Under the pieces are notes generated by a model. That model did no database searches. It worked only from the letters and a program-made list of their open reading frames with translations, and had not been told where the DNA came from. Source: Copromyces sp. CBS 386.78 (taxonomy: Eukaryota; Ascomycota; Sordariomycetes; Sordariales; Sordariaceae). From it: a DNA stretch of 64,000 nt. Location of the stretch: contig MU839137.1 of assembly GCA_030685235.1 (NCBI GenBank), positions 217,261 to 281,260 on the forward strand, written 5' to 3'. Made by a program: the position numbers and the translations under genes. Below are positions 35,595-46,479 of the stretch, in pieces; position 1 is the first letter of the stretch, and each line of letters starts with the position of its first letter.

Positions 35595-36923
35595 ATGTCC
35601 TCGCCAACCAAAGACCCCGTCCTCGACGGCCCCAAGAAGCTCGCCGCGGCCTTCCCCAACAAGGAGCTGTCGATGGCTTCTCGCTCGGTTCACGCCGATG
35701 ACTACATCAACAACCACCAGGCCGTTGCGCCTCCCATGCACGTTTCCACAACCTTTCGCTATGCCGAGAACCCAGATGACTTGAGGCCATGGGACAACCT
35801 TAACGTATGCATGACCCTCTCTTCAAACCTTCAATATCAATATGACAATAATATCACTAATACAAAACCGCAGCCCAACGCCCCCTACGACTCCCACATC
35901 TACTCCCGCGACTCGGCCCCCAACTCCACGCGCCTCGAAGCCATCCTCACCTCTTTGCTCGGCGCCCCGGTGCTCACCTACGCCTCCGGTCTCTCCGCCT
36001 TCCACGCCATGATCGTCTTTCTCAACCCCAAGCGCGTCGCCATCGGCGGCGGCTACCACGGCTGCCACGGCATCCTCAAGCTGATGAAGAAGCTCAACGG
36101 GCTCGAGCAGCTCCAACTCGAATCCGATGCCGACCTCGCCAAGCTTCAGCCCGGCGACATCATCCACGTCGAGACCCCCCTCAACCCCACCGGCGAAGCC
36201 CGCGACCTGGCTTACTACCGCAAGAAAGCGGACGAGCTGGGCTGCTACTTGACTGTCGACGCGACGTTTGCGCCGCCGCCGCTGCAGGACCCGTTCCAGT
36301 TCGGTGTGGACATCGTCATGCACTCCGGTACCAAGTACTTTGGCGGCCACAGCGACATGTTGTGCGGCGTGCTGGCGTTCCGGCCAGATAAGGCGCAGGA
36401 GTGGTTGCCGGAGCTGAGGGAGGAGAGGTTGCATGTTGGCGCGGTGCTGGGGAGCTTGGAGGGATGGTTGGGCGTGCGCAGCTTGCGGACGTTTGAGCTG
36501 CGGATCAAGAGGCAGGCGGAGAGCGCGCAGAAGCTGGTGGATTGGCTAGTCGAAGAAAAGGCGAAGGAGGGCAGCTTGATCAGCGAGTTCGTGACGAGGA
36601 TTCAGCATGCTAGCCAGCAGCCCGAGGCCAAGGAGGAGGGTAGCTGGTTGCGGAAGCAAATGCCTGGTGGTTTTGGTCCGGTGTTTTCGCTTTATCTCAA
36701 GTCGGAGGAACAGGCTAAGAGGTTCCCTAGCAAGTTGCACTTGTTCCACCATGCTACAAGCTTGGGCGGCGTTGAGAGCTTGATCGAGTGGCGCGCCATG
36801 AGCGATCTGGATATTGATAAGAGGCTGCTGCGAGTGTCGATCGGTGTTGAGGCCTGGGAGGACCTCCGGGACGACCTCATTCAGGGCCTTGAGGCGTTGA
36901 AGAAGGATCCTAAGGCGCAGTAA
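35595..36923 (+). CDS. Cys/Met-metabolism PLP-dependent enzyme (cystathionine synthase/lyase family)
   Basis: Exons 35595-35804 and 35874-36923, separated by a 69 nt intron (donor GTATGC, branch CACTAATAC, acceptor CCGCAG), encode 419 aa. The intron is stop-free and a multiple of three, so the unspliced frame also reads through (442 aa) with an unlike Gln/Asn/Thr-rich insert. Fold-type I features of the family are clear: SVHADDY and PPMHVSTTF near the N-terminus, YASGLSAFHAM, IHVETPLNPTGE, VDATFAPPPLQ with Asp199 for the pyridine nitrogen, and HSGTKYFGGHSD with the PLP Schiff-base Lys224. The family interconverts cysteine, homocysteine, cystathionine and methionine. The sequence does not by itself tell gamma-synthase from beta- or gamma-lyase, or from O-acyl-homoserine sulfhydrylase. 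It converges on the 261-aa gene downstream. Confidence 0.85.
   Translation: MSSPTKDPVLDGPKKLAAAFPNKELSMASRSVHADDYINNHQAVAPPMHVSTTFRYAENPDDLRPWDNLNVCMTLSSNLQYQYDNNITNTKPQPNAPYDSHIYSRDSAPNSTRLEAILTSLLGAPVLTYASGLSAFHAMIVFLNPKRVAIGGGYHGCHGILKLMKKLNGLEQLQLESDADLAKLQPGDIIHVETPLNPTGEARDLAYYRKKADELGCYLTVDATFAPPPLQDPFQFGVDIVMHSGTKYFGGHSDMLCGVLAFRPDKAQEWLPELREERLHVGAVLGSLEGWLGVRSLRTFELRIKRQAESAQKLVDWLVEEKAKEGSLISEFVTRIQHASQQPEAKEEGSWLRKQMPGGFGPVFSLYLKSEEQAKRFPSKLHLFHHATSLGGVESLIEWRAMSDLDIDKRLLRVSIGVEAWEDLRDDLIQGLEALKKDPKAQ
35805..35873 (+). other. Frame-neutral, stop-free intron in the PLP-enzyme gene
   Basis: 69 nt with consensus GTATGC donor, CTAAT branch point 13 nt before CAG. The encoded 23 residues do not resemble the family and fall in a region where it has no insertion, so it is an intron by sequence logic although no stop forces splicing. 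Confidence 0.85.
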
Positions 36924-37335
36924 ATATCAAGATACCTTGAGTTATGAGCAAATAAAAAGCTGCTGTTGATAGGCAAAATAGGGTAAGACTTCAGACTGTG
37001 CAAGTGAGCGAAAGTGGTGATGATTACTCAATTCATTAAGTTGTAGTTTTGTTGATCATGTCTGTATATACTGTGTCATAAGAGCAATATCCTCATTACC
37101 CACAAACGCCAAAAAGCCAGTATCCCATACCCTTCGTCATTCCTCCATGAGCGAGTGACGTCCGTCTAGTTGTTGCGGTCTCGCATGTTGCGTGACTTCA
37201 TTAAGGTAGTCCATCATACGAAAGCCAACGGGTTAACATGTATGCGAGCCTGAACATGACCCAACCCGGCATTATTTGCACTCAAGATCGTTAAGCCAAA
37301 AAGAAGAGAAGGAGAATTCCAGTTTAGACCTGAAA
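36924..37335. other. Shared 3' region of convergent genes
   Basis: 412 bp between the stop codons of the PLP-enzyme gene (plus) and the fungal conserved gene (minus). An AATAAA-like signal (AAATAAAAAG) lies about 25 bp after the PLP-enzyme stop. Nothing else is seen. Confidence 0.5.
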
Positions 37336-38386
37336 TCATGACTGCACCTCCTGTTCTTGCAAAGCAGTGTTGGCAGTGGATGGTCCGTCAGCAACAGGCA
37401 TGAGCTCTGCCCCTTGTCCACTCTGTCCCCGCTTTCGGCCAGGGAGGAATCGGGACATGGCTTGCCCGTTCTCTTTCTCCTTCAGAGGGGTGCCGGTGGC
37501 GTGTTCGGGGGCATCGGAGCCAAACTTGAAGAAGCCGCGCTTCTTGGCCGGCTGCGTTTGTTGCTTGTCGTCGTTGAGTCCGACCTCTTCGAAGCTCTCT
37601 TCCGGAGTAGTGAAGTCCCGTCTGAAGCGGCGCTCACTCAATATCGACTGTCGCGGCATGCGCGGGAACCTAGCCGAATCAAGACTCTGCCGCGGGGCGA
37701 AACTGAAATCGCCCGTGGTAGGAGATATAGGACTCTTTGCGGAAATGTCCTAAAAGTAGGAAAGTGTACCCAAGGTCAGCCACGTGTACGGGCGGTCATA
37801 AATAGACCTGAAGGTGGGATGGGTGCGTCGGAAACATACAAAGGACCTCCTATACGAGTCAAAGGACTCTCTTGAGATGGAGAAGTGTTCAATCTCGGGA
37901 ACACTGCTCTTTGTGTCGGTAGAGTTGCGCGACAGGTATTTCTTGGGCCAAATCGCTTCTTTCTCGACGGGGGACGGCTGCGATTACCCCTGTCAGATGT
38001 CCATGCTTCTATGCCATTCGACATGGGGAATTGTAAATCATACCGGCAAGTATACACCACTGTCATTGACCACTGGAACCAACAATTTGAGTTAGCATTG
38101 TGGCGCTTTCGATTGCATGGACGGTAGTTTAGGTAGGGGACGTGAGGCGGTGTTGAATGATAGGCTCCTGGTTTGTCATACCACTCATCTTGTATTCGCC
38201 AGTATCTGGGCCCTTCTTGTTGCTGCGGATGCTGAAGGCCGACGAGGCTCTAGAACCGACCGTGTTTACCCTTTCGAAGCCAGGATGGGCAGGATCGGTA
38301 TTACCGGCGTCGGAACCGGGGCGGACGTTCTCGTCCTGGGTCACGGCAGCACCAGGCCGGCGCGCAAAAGGATTCCGAATCGGCAT
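37336..38386 (-). CDS. Conserved fungal protein of unknown function (261 aa)
   Basis: Four exons, 38386-38182, 38072-38044, 37977-37840 and 37749-37336, with introns of 109, 66 and 90 nt that have good donors (GTATGA, GTATGA, GTATGT) and CTAAC/CTGAC branch points and keep one frame to a 261-residue product. The second exon is only 29 nt. The protein starts with a basic Pro-Ile-Arg-Asn-Pro-Phe-Ala-Arg-Arg stretch, is Ser/Pro/Lys-rich with no membrane segment, and is probably disordered. The central block (VYLPPSPVEKEAIWPKKYLS, then SRESFDSYRRSFDIS) looks like a conserved motif of an uncharacterised filamentous-fungal family, from general memory; I assign no function. The splicing yields this block across three exons, which supports the model. 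A (AAC)25 tract lies just upstream of the start codon. Confidence 0.75.
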
Positions 38387-38409
38387 GGTGGCGGAGTGAG
38401 TTTGTTTGC

Positions 38410-38410
<1 letters not shown>

Positions 38411-38485
<75 letters not shown>
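38411..38485 (+). repeat. (GTT)25 microsatellite in the 5' leader of the 261-aa gene
   Basis: 75 bp of perfect GTT units on the plus strand, i.e. (AAC)25 on the coding strand, ending 25 bases before the ATG at 38386. It opens a spurious poly-Val frame on the plus strand. Confidence 0.95.
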
Positions 38486-39370
38486 ATTGGAGTCGAGTCG
38501 AACCGCCGGTATACAACGTAACGACGGACAGGGTCCAGGTATAATCGTGGTAAAAAAGAAGTCGGAGACTATATGAAACTCGAAAGTATGATGCTGCTTT
38601 TGGTTGTATGTAGAGACACTGGGCGGTCCAGGATCTGGGTTGCGATTAAAAGAGTCCAGGTGTGGGAAGAAAGATGTGGTTGGCGGCAGATTCGTCCGAG
38701 TTTCTGTGCCGACTTCCTCTTTTGTTCAAAGCTAAAGATGCGACGGAAGGTGCAAGTGGTCTGGGATTCTAGAGTTCCAAATGAGTGGAAGGAAAACATC
38801 AGATGAAATCGGTCAAAAGCAAATCAAAAGCAGCGAACATCCCTATTTCAAGAGGGCCTTTTCCCTCGGACCGGTTCCCACTCCCGAGCCACTCTCTCCA
38901 GGTCCTCAATGGTCCGCAATGGTCCTCAAAGACGGTCTGGCCGACGGGACCCTCGGGGCCGTTGCCTCCATTGGACGACGGCGCCCACAGTGGCACCGCG
39001 GGGCACGATCTTGGATCGTTTTAGTTTGCCAGCTGCACAAGCTGCAGTAGCTGACCTGCAGTCTTCAGGGACACTTTGAGCGACACTGTGCCTGTGCCAT
39101 GGCAGCCATCCGCTTGTCATCCACATGCGGATACTGCTGAAGCGAGACCCAAAAGGGGAATTGCATTCAGTTGATCTCGTCGCCCCGCCTTTGACTTGTG
39201 CAACCAGGACGCCGTCAGCGTGGAGTGGCGCACAAAAATGCCTGCTTGTGCATCGTTGATTCGTTGGTTCCAATTGGGTACAAGTCCCTTTGTTCAGCTG
39301 TAAGTTGTTGTTGAAGAACTGCAAGCTCTATGGCTATTGACTGCCGTAATAACAGACAATAGTCGGGAGA
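38486..39370. other. Intergenic region between the 261-aa gene and the MITE
   Basis: GC-normal; overlapping short ORFs without domains. Contains the promoter side of the minus-strand 261-aa gene. Confidence 0.45.
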
Positions 39371-39460
39371 TACTCGTCTGGGCTCGAAACGCCTCCAGAC
39401 CCAATGCGCCAGCATTGGGTCTGGCACATTGATTCGCGAATGCACATTGATTCGCGAAAA
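39371..39460 (+). repeat. Left terminal inverted repeat of the MITE
   Basis: Starts TACTCGTCTGGGCTCGAAAC and is exactly the reverse complement of 39862-39951. Confidence 0.95.
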
Positions 39461-39861
39461 AATTTCGGTACCTGGCCAACCCCGCATTTTGTTAGCAAAC
39501 CGATGTACCACCGTTTTTTTGCATACCCACCATAAGCAATTTCACTTCTATGACCGTGTGAATCCATCACCAACTAGCAAATATCGCCAAATATCGATAT
39601 AGGAAGGTTGGTGTTTAGTGTAAAATGATATAGATACTATAACTAGTGTGAAATTCGACTAGGTAGGACCTTGTTCGAAATACTATACTAGAAAGTGGTG
39701 ATATTGGGGATGAGGATATTGATCCTGCTTTGTTGAATTGCTAATTTAATAAAGGGATATTTACTGGGTTAGCGGATATTACATGCATGTATGTAGCGAT
39801 AGTGTGAAAAAAGTGTGACATGGTTATACCGCTAGTTTGTATGGGCGGGGAAGTACCTAAA

Positions 39862-39951
39862 TTTTCGCGAATCAATGTGCATTCGCGAATCAATGTGCCA
39901 GACCCAATGCTGGCGCATTGGGTCTGGAGGCGTTTCGAGCCCAGACGAGTA
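39862..39951 (-). repeat. Right terminal inverted repeat of the MITE
   Basis: Exact reverse complement of 39371-39460, with the same hairpin and tandem 18-mers. Confidence 0.95.
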
Positions 39952-40646
39952 GTGGCTCTTGGATGTTAACCATAGTGCAATCGTGTTGTGCGGGGTCCCC
40001 AGTGTCAAAAGGTCATTGATATGAGGATATGGTAATGACGTTATGTTGGAGGCTGGAAAAGGCGACAACGAAAAGGGCTTGATTCTGGAGTTGTCTAAAC
40101 CAGGGCGGCCTAAATACCCTGGAAGGGCGTGCCAGTGAATGGGCGGCCCAGGGCACGGACTTCCAACACGTTATCCTGTTCTCCAACTCCGAGAAACTTC
40201 CAATTCGGCAAAATAGGCAGTGTAGCACCTGGAACAGTTTGAGGAAGGGTGATCCCAAACCACACGTGCACGATCTCGAAAGATGTGCGGGGTCCCGTCT
40301 TTGTTCTGCTCGTCTGTTAGTGTAGTTTAGAGGGCAAAAGCAGGGCATGGTGAACAACGCAAGAAGTCGTGATGTTATCCTGGTTGGGCGATATATAGTC
40401 CACATTTTCATCGTACCCATCATGGCAGCTTTCCGGTTAAGCGGTTAAATATCAAAGACCGGACCTAACTCATCGCTAATCCATCAGAACATGAGAAGGC
40501 TCAGCTTATGTATTTGAACCATCCCGGATACGGATTTTCATAAGTGAAGCCACCATTGTCTTATGTCATCCTTTATTGCCGGGTATCTTTCACATCTTAC
40601 ATATACTTCTAGATGCTCACATCTAATCGGAACAGGTGCCATCCGG
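39952..40646. other. Region downstream of the 2-oxoglutarate dioxygenase gene
   Basis: About 700 bp between the MITE and the stop codon of the minus-strand dioxygenase gene. No supported ORF; it should contain that gene's 3' untranslated region. Confidence 0.45.
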
Positions 40647-42659
40647 TCAATCCGAGAAGCCATTGAACTCGTCGTCTTCTGGGCCTTCCTCACCGTCCTC
40701 ATCTCCTTCAGCCAACTCTTCAGCATCGGGGTCCTCATCCTGTTCCTCGATCTCGTAGCTGCCGCTAACGTCCCATCGGTCACCCCTGGCAGCGCGGCTA
40801 ACGTACTTGACGAAGCGCAATGTCCCGCTGTCGCGGAGCACCAGTGTCATCTTGTTCCAAGCAGCCGCCTGGAAGAAGAGAATGTTGTCGTCGTCCTCGC
40901 TGCTCTTGTAGATAGCCGCATCCTCATCCTCGTCATCGTCGCCGGCCATGTAGACCTCGTGGCCGCCAACTTCCACAGTCTCCTCCTCAGCCTCTTCCTC
41001 CTTTTCAACAGCCTTGGCTTTGCCCTTATCCTTCGATTTGCCGTTAGAGGTGGCCTTGCCCTTGCCCTTGGGCTCCTCCTCTTCCTCCTCTTCCTCGTCC
41101 TCTTCGTCCTCGTCATCCTCCTCCACATCACCCCATCCCTCCGTAGGCGTCAAGCCAATGTTGAGCTCCAGACGGGCCTTGCCATCATGACCAGTAGCAA
41201 GAGTATAATCCTTGCCATGACGGAACCGCCTGGCAAGGAGGTCATGGCCTTCAATGGTCGACCTTGTCGCCATCTGCAACCACAGACGGAACTGTCTTGA
41301 TGGCAACAGAACTTCCAACAACTCCTTGATAGGCGAGTCCTCGGCGTTTTCCTCGCCTGGCTGCAAATACAAGAAGCGGTGCTTGTGGGGCGGGCGGGCT
41401 ACCTTCCAAACACCAGCCTTTTCGATGTCCCCGCTAACATCGGGAAGTTTCTTGGCCTCTTGAGCCTCGACATACTCCTTGATCTTGGCAGCGAACTTGG
41501 GGTGCAGAATATCGGAAAGGGTGATGCTGAACTGCTCCTCGAATTGGTCTGCGATGTTCTCGATCGTATCGGGAGTCAAGTAGGTAGGGGCGAGATACTT
41601 GAGGAGGAACTCCAAGTCGGCTTCATCGAATGTGTTCTCTTCCTTCTCTACCTGCACGGGCTTTGCGACCGGGCGGTCATACTGGTCTGGGTTGCCCTGC
41701 AGTTGCATCAAACCACTCTTGTGGGCAGCCTTTTCCTCGGCGCCCTCAACGTAGCCATCCTCGCCGATCTGAGGAATATGGAACCATCCGCTGATAGCCA
41801 TACGAATGCGGCCGCCCTGCTTCTCCAGCTCCTCCTTGGAGGCATGGTATACCTCCTCGACGTCGTGGAAAGATTCTCCGGGCTGGACAGCGAAGAAGGA
41901 CAGCTGGTTCCACGCCGGTGGGATAACCTTGACCGGGTCTGGAAGCGGTGTCTTGGCAATCTCGCCGTCCTTGCCCTCACGGTCCTCGACGGGGAAGAGG
42001 CGCAAGGCGCCACCCCATTCGGGCTTCCAAGGGATATCGGGATCCGTCAAGTAGAGGATGTAGCTGACCTTGCGAGAACCGATCACGTCGTCGTGGCACA
42101 ATAGGTAGCAGCCTGGCGTATAGACATTGATGGCCATATCGGTCTTACGTCCGCTCAAGGGACCACAGTCGGTGATGTGGGAGACATAGTTGCGGAAGGT
42201 CTCCGAGTAAAGGGCGTCGCGAAGGGCGAGAAGAGAGGGGAGCTTGGACAGGGCATCGTCGTCGAGGCCGTCAAGGTTGGCAAGATCACCGCTCTGGTGA
42301 ATCTTGTAGATGTCGGTCTCCTTGGGAGTGAAAGAGACATTGTCCTTGATCTCGTCGCGGACCTTGCGGAGGAGGGAGTCGTCGACTAGCTGGTTGATAA
42401 CGGTGTGCTTGTAAGGGGTCGAGGAAGCATACTCCTGCGTGTACTCGTTAAGGACGGACTGATCGAAGAGCCCCTTGCGGAAACGGGCTTTGGTGTCTTC
42501 GGGGGAGAGAGCTGTGTGCGGTGATGCGGGTCAGCCACAACTGGAAGCCGGGCGAGTATGGGGACCGGTGGACGCGTTACTGTTCTTGGTTCTCTTCAGA
42601 GTCTTGGCCGACTTCTTGCTGTCAGACTTTGTCTGATTATCTGCCTTTCTCTTCACCAT
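40647..42659 (-). CDS. Ofd1/Tpa1/OGFOD1-type 2-oxoglutarate and Fe(II)-dependent prolyl hydroxylase
   Basis: Exons 42659-42581 and 42511-40647 (69 nt intron, donor GTAACG, branch GCTGAC, acceptor CACACAG) encode 647 aa, close to yeast Tpa1. The start MVKRKADN is lysine-rich and nuclear-signal-like; an in-frame ATG at 42716 would add 19 residues. The N-terminal double-stranded beta-helix domain holds the iron triad: His166 and Asp168 (CHDD) and His242 (GESFHDVEEVY). The Arg of GGRIRMAISGWFH (261 or 263) would bind 2-oxoglutarate. The C-terminal half (PTYLTPDTIENIADQFEEQF onwards) is the second, non-catalytic domain of this family. A strongly acidic Glu/Asp and Lys/Gly segment at about 485-550 interrupts it. 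Family members hydroxylate a proline of ribosomal protein uS12 and affect translation termination; Ofd1 in fission yeast also controls the sterol regulator Sre1. A copia element sits 135 bp upstream of the start. Confidence 0.9.
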
Positions 42660-42788
42660 GTTGGGCAGGTCGATTGGCCGGTTTGCAGAAAGTTTGAGCT
42701 GCAATTGAGGAGGCAATGTGCAAGTGCAAATGCAGCGGGTGAAAAAGTGCTGGCCAGGAAGGTGCCATAGGCTGATACATACCGGTAG

Positions 42789-42793
42789 TTATC
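42789..42793. repeat. Target-site duplication (left), TTATC
   Basis: Five bases before the left copia LTR, repeated exactly at 48719-48723. Confidence 0.9.
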
Positions 42794-42959
42794 TGTCAGA
42801 AATGAGGATGCACAGGGGTAGTGCTTATATAACTTAGCGGGTCTGGTGTGTTGCATTAACCAGATTTTCTGTGAGGGATTTCTGGGCACACAGAACTCAA
42901 TATAATACACAGTCTTCTCCCTATTTCCAGAATACCCCTGTACGTGCTTATATTCTACA
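42794..42959 (+). repeat. 5' LTR of the copia element
   Basis: 166 bp; aligns gap-free to 48553-48718. A 37 bp core around CAGATTTTCTGTGAGGG is identical in both. Confidence 0.93.
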
Positions 42960-45079
42960 ATTAAGAGTCTTATACATATTATTACCGATTATAGTAAACT
43001 GAGTAGGATATAGTATATAATAAATATCGAAAAATAATAATAATGTCTCTTAATTAGGATTTTATTAAAGTAGGCGAGATTACTTTATTTAAAATTAAAG
43101 ATTAGCTCCTTTAAGAAAAGGGCTTTAAATCGAAGGCGATAGGTTTTAATTTATAGAAGTATATTACCGATAACGGTATTAAAAAGGATTAGCCTACAGA
43201 GTTAGAAAAGCCGGAGATCTTTGAATTCCGGGAGATCCCGGGAGTTCCGGCTTCGGGAATTAGAATCGGAACCGGACTAATTACGGATAGCCAGTTTTAG
43301 TAGAATATTTTAGAATTTATTAAGGATTTTCCGGCCGTTAATACCCGGGTTTTTTAAGTGGTTAAAGGGGCTACGGCTCCCCTACCTACGGCTTTAATTC
43401 CGGTTAGGCCGCTTACGTCCTATGCGGCCCGGAAGTTGGGCTTTATTATAGAGTAGGATTATTATAACTATTAATTAGCCCTTACGGAATACCGCTATAA
43501 GAAGAAGGATTAGAATAAATTCTTTGAAAAGACCCTTATTCTAAAAGAGTAAATAATTAAGTACGTAGTAAAATATTATTAATTAACCTACTTTTTAAAA
43601 TTAGTTACCTTAATTATTTAATATAATAAATTCCATTAAATTATTAAATACAATAAGGAAAAGGTTAGAAACGACGTTAAAGTTAAATATTTTACTAAGA
43701 TTTTAATTATTATTTACCTTAAGAGCTAGTTTAGTTAATTATTAGAATAGGAGTAGATTATAATTATCGGCGAATTTTTTAAAATTAACGAATATATTAA
43801 ATGAGATAATTGGATATTTAACTTCTTTAGAGCGGTAAGTAAACCTTTTAATTCCCCTTTTACTTCTTAGGTTATTATATATTATATAAATTCGGATAGT
43901 AAGATTTATATATATTAAAAAGTATCCCGGGAATTTAAGCAAGTTATTATTAATACATTTCCGTAAAGTAAAAATCGCTCTCAAGTCTTAAAAGGCGGCG
44001 CGTTCGGTATTAGAATTATTTTCGCTAAAGAAATTGGAAAGGACATTTATTTTAATAATTCCCGGGAATAGAATAATAAAAGACCGTTTAATACTTCTTA
44101 TAATTAGGGAAGAAAGTAGGTAAAAAGGGTTTATTTTATTTATAAACGTATAGGTTATAATTTAGAGAATTATTAGTATATTAATTAATTTATAGCTTTT
44201 AATTAATAGTAGGAATCCTCTTTCTTTATAAATTATATTAAAGAAAATTATTCGAAAAATTATAAATTCGTTTAGTAAGTAAGGGAAATTCGAGTAAAGA
44301 TTTTAGGTAAAGAATAGGGAGTAGGAACTACCTTCGCCTTCGACGAAAATATTAGCGGTACTTAATTAAAAGGTTAGTATATTAATAGTATTAGTTGCGA
44401 AACGAGTTTTTTAATATTAGAATTTTAATATAAGGGGCTTAAATATTTATTGAGAAATTTAGCGATTTTTAATTTAAGTACAATAATTTATATTTTTAAT
44501 AAGGTTAGTTATTTTAAAGGCTTTATAAAGGCGGCGAAAGGAGATTATATTTAGGCGGGAGATAAGTTTATTATAATCGAGGGGTATAGGATAGTTTATT
44601 TAATTATGAATAATAATGAAGGTTACTTTATAAGTTTTAAATTCGACGACGTTGTATTTATATTAAGGATAGTTTATAATTTCGTTTCCCTAAGAAAATT
44701 ATTAGAAAGAGGATTTTATTAGGATTAAATTATTAAATTTAGTTATTTATATTTCTATTTAAATAATTCCTTTATTTGTAACCTCTCTTTAGAATTTAAA
44801 TAGTTTATATTAGAATACGTTCCTTTTAAGATACGTATTAATTAATTCTCTTTTTATATACAATTTTACCGGTTTATTAGTAAGATTACTAGGAAATTTT
44901 AAGAGGGTGATATTTTACGTTAGTATTTTCGGTTTAGTTACCCTAGTTTAGAAATATTGGTTTAATTAATTGATTAAGAGTATAGAATCTATTTAAAGGG
45001 TTTAGATTTAATTTATTACAATTTTTGTACGGTAATTAAATTAAAGCGTTAAATACAAAGGGAAGTTTATAATATACTA

Positions 45080-45620
45080 GAGGGCTTAAAGATAAAATTT
45101 GTAATTGATTTTTTCGATTATTTAATTATAAAGGTTAGTAGGGGAATTATTTTTAATTTAATAGTCGTTGTAGATCGTTAGTTTAGGTATATATAATTTA
45201 ACTATTTATTTGATTGGTTAGCGAATTTAATTATTATTATATTTATATTATTATTTAATAATTTGGAATTATATTATTAGATTAAAGTAAAGGTAGTCGA
45301 ATACAATAATGAGATTATAATGATAAAACTCTATATTACTACCTTCCTTTTTTAAAGAAGAATGATTATTAAATTTTCGGCTCTTTATTTATAGGTTTAG
45401 AACGGCGGCGCCGAGTATTCGGGGGGTACGATTAAAGAGAAGGCGGTAGTAATAATAAATAGTATTTATTTATTTTAAGAATTTTAGAGAGAGATTATAA
45501 TAGTGGTAATTTACTTTATAAATAAGACCCTACGAAAGGAATTTAATTAAAAATTTTTAAAGGAACGTTTAATAGTATATACGATAAATTAAGACGGCGG
45601 GTAGTAATAGGTAATATTTA
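45080..45620 (+). pseudogene. Degenerate integrase of the copia element
   Basis: Translation through stops gives VVEYNNEI...FSALY...NGGAEYSGGTIKEKAVVIINS and then INKTLRKEFN. This corresponds to the copia integrase core block that in intact members contains the D-N-E signature and an AQNGxAERxx motif. Stops and Asp losses make it non-functional. Confidence 0.8.
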
Positions 45621-46479
45621 GGCTAATTTATTTAAAGGTATATAAGTATAAAATTTTCGTACTTACAATCAATATGTTATATAGTTAAAAGAAGATTTAG
45701 AAATTAAAGTAATATATTTAGGTTAGATATTTAGTAGGCTATTAATTAATTAATATTTATTATATTTAGAATCCGTATATTAATAGGGTAATTACTATAC
45801 GAATGTCGTATTTAACGAAAATAAAGTTTTTATAAGTAATATTTAAACTTTCTATAATGCCTTTAATATATTTTTCGAAGAATTAATTATATAATTAAAT
45901 AATTTTTATTAATTAGATATCGACGTTTCCGAACTTCTTTTTATTAAGTAAATAGAAAATAAAAACAATAAGGATAAGGGTCCTATAATTGAATTTATAT
46001 TAACCGTTATTAATACTATTAATTTATTTTTAATTAATCTAATTGAATTTATATTTATTTAAAAGTAAGAGGAGGTATTGGAATTATATAATAGTTAGTA
46101 GGATATAGTATTAAATAAGGAGGAAGAGGTTAGAGTTATATATTTATTTCCCTTAGAAAATTTAATATTATTTTCTATTAGTAGGTTAAGTATTTTCTAA
46201 TTATAAAAGAATTAATTAATTTACAATTAGTATTTCGGATGGGTAAGAGGTTTTTTGGTTGTATTTTCCCGCTTTAATATAGTTATTTTTAAGGGTAACC
46301 TTATTTCGAAAGGAAGGTTAGACCGGTTGCGTTTTATAGAGTTTGGGGTAGAAATATTAGAGGAGGAGTTTTCGCTAGATTTGAAGTTGACCTATAATGA
46401 AATTAATTATTTTAATATAATATACATATTAATTATATTTTAATAGTAAGATTTTCTTCTTCCCTTTAAATTATATAAA

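Larger units (their letters stand above)
39371..39951. mobile_element. MITE with perfect 90 bp terminal inverted repeats
   Basis: Bases 39371-39460 and 39862-39951 are identical inverted copies, separated by 401 bp without coding capacity. The arms begin and end with TA, which fits a TA target-site duplication of the Tc1/mariner type followed by CTCGTCTGGG. Each arm contains a perfect 12 bp stem/6 nt loop hairpin (39395-39424 and 39898-39927) and two tandem copies of an 18 bp unit containing the palindrome TTCGCGAA. The arms show no RIP-type divergence. Confidence 0.88.

Noticed and set aside
38117..38521. Plus-strand ORF with a poly-Val tail
   Set aside because: Created by the GTT microsatellite and antisense to exon 1 of the 261-aa gene.
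42531..42716. Alternative upstream start of the dioxygenase gene at 42716
   Set aside because: In frame but less likely: the Met at 42659 begins a typical basic nuclear-type N-terminus, and 42716 lies only about 78 bp from the transposon.
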